Below the pieces are notes generated by a model. That model was not told where the DNA came from. It searched no databases and saw only the letters and a list, made by a program, of their open reading frames with translations. A program made the translations under genes and the position numbers. DNA of 64,000 nt from Cellulosimicrobium composti (GTDB lineage: Bacteria > Actinomycetota > Actinomycetes > Actinomycetales > Cellulomonadaceae), in contig NZ_WMKA01000007.1 of the NCBI RefSeq assembly GCF_009711085.1, forward strand, positions 62,001-126,000, read 5' to 3'. Shown here piece by piece: positions 63,462 through 64,000 of this stretch (positions within the stretch are counted from its first letter, which is position 1; each line of letters starts with the position of its first letter).

Positions 63462-64000
63462 ATGTCGATCGAGGAGCTCGAGGAAAGCTACGGGGGGCCG
63501 GGTCCGTCCGGGTTCGACCGGACGCCGCCCCAGGACGTCGCGGCGGAGATGAGCGTGCTCGGCGGCATGCTCCTGTCGAAGGACGCGATCGCCGACGTCA
63601 TCGAGCAGATCCGCGGCTCCGACTTCTACCGCCCCGCGCACGAGATCGTGTACGAGGCGATCATCGACCTCTACGGCCGCGGCGAGCCCGCCGACGCGAT
63701 CACCGTCGTCGCGGAGCTCACCAAGCGCGGCGAGCTCCAGCGCATCGGCGGCGCCCCCTACATCCACGACCTCATGGCCGGCGTCCCCACCGCCGCGAAC
63801 GCCGGGTACTACGCCCGGATCGTGCGCGAGCGCGCCGTCCTGCGGCGCCTCGTCGAGGCCGGCACGCGCATCGTGCAGCTCGGCTACGCGACCGACGGCG
63901 GCGACGTCGACGAGATCGTCAACAACGCCCAGGCCGAGGTCTACGCCGTGACCGAGCGGCGCACGACCGAGGACTATCTGCCGCTCGCCGAGATCCTCGG
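63462..64000 (+). CDS. dnaB: Replicative DNA helicase DnaB (N-terminal part, cut by window end)
   Basis: The first 179 codons read as the DnaB N-terminal domain: P-P-Q-D-V-A-A-E-M-S-V-L-G-G-M-L, F-Y-R-P-A-H-E-I-V-Y and the linker region up to R-R-T-T-E-D-Y-L-P-L. It is the hexameric helicase of the replication fork, loaded by DciA (encoded here). ATG at 63462 follows GAGGGG. The helicase core and any intein are outside the window. dnaB after rplI is the conserved order. Confidence 0.96.
   Translation, partial: MSIEELEESYGGPGPSGFDRTPPQDVAAEMSVLGGMLLSKDAIADVIEQIRGSDFYRPAHEIVYEAIIDLYGRGEPADAITVVAELTKRGELQRIGGAPYIHDLMAGVPTAANAGYYARIVRERAVLRRLVEAGTRIVQLGYATDGGDVDEIVNNAQAEVYAVTERRTTEDYLPLAEIL

Overview
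This is the chromosomal replication-origin neighbourhood of a very GC-rich actinobacterium. The gene order (pknB, pabA, sortase, DUF881, crgA, rhomboid, ppiA / gyrA, gyrB, dciA, recF, gnd, dnaN, oriC, dnaA, rpmH, rnpA, yidD, yidC, jag, rsmG, parA, parB / trxA, trxB, pseudokinase, murJ, DUF6049, NUDIX, CCA-transferase / ino1, padR, PBP, rpsF, ssb, rpsR, rplI, dnaB) is the conserved actinobacterial core. A class E sortase, a separate gnd between dnaN and recF, and ddl next to parB point to Micrococcales, perhaps the Cellulomonadaceae/Promicromonosporaceae (an inference from layout, not from a search). Most of the 57 protein genes begin with GTG or overlap the previous gene by ATGA/GTGA.

Layout. 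1-6.1 kb: cell-division and envelope genes. 6.1-14.3 kb: a compact one-strand accessory cluster of ten genes: type II thioesterase, MmyB-type regulator, metallo-beta-lactamase-fold hydrolase, MFS exporter, AvrD-family protein, P-loop protein, KAS III, acyl carrier protein, second P-loop protein, HAD phosphatase. 14.5-14.9 kb: tRNA-Ala, a DLW-39 gene and tRNA-Ile. 15-21 kb: DUF3566 protein, gyrA, gyrB. 21.5-23 kb: a LAXTG-anchored surface protein inserted in inverted orientation. 23-27.3 kb: dciA, recF, gnd, dnaN. 27.3-28.6 kb: oriC with DnaA boxes. 28.6-36.8 kb: dnaA, then the divergent rpmH-to-parB block. 33.1-37.7 kb: eight parS-like sites. 37.8-41.9 kb: ddl, aminotransferase, thioredoxin system. 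41.9-42.5 kb: a non-coding gap with a 28-bp tandem repeat and a hexanucleotide repeat. 42.5-51.2 kb: pseudokinase, murJ, DUF6049, NUDIX, tRNA nucleotidyltransferase. 51.4-54.6 kb: two MFS genes. 55-56.9 kb: ino1 with its PadR regulator and a clear operator. 57.2-64 kb: class A PBP, S6-SSB-S18-L9, a MATE transporter and the start of dnaB.

How the genes work together. The core does chromosome initiation, supercoiling and segregation, ribosome and membrane-protein biogenesis, and peptidoglycan synthesis and its control. The most interesting part is the AvrD cluster. AvrD proteins make acyl-sugar lactone signals (syringolides) in Pseudomonas. Here the gene sits with its own acyl-chain enzymes (KAS III, ACP, thioesterase), a phosphatase, two duplicated P-loop proteins, an exporter, a hydrolase that could be a lactonase, and a ligand-binding regulator. 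It reads as a self-contained small-signal biosynthesis, export and sensing unit next to the origin.

No insertion sequence, prophage, integrase or CRISPR array was seen. Coordinates of start codons are choices made from ribosome-binding sites, overlaps and family length, and are explained per gene.
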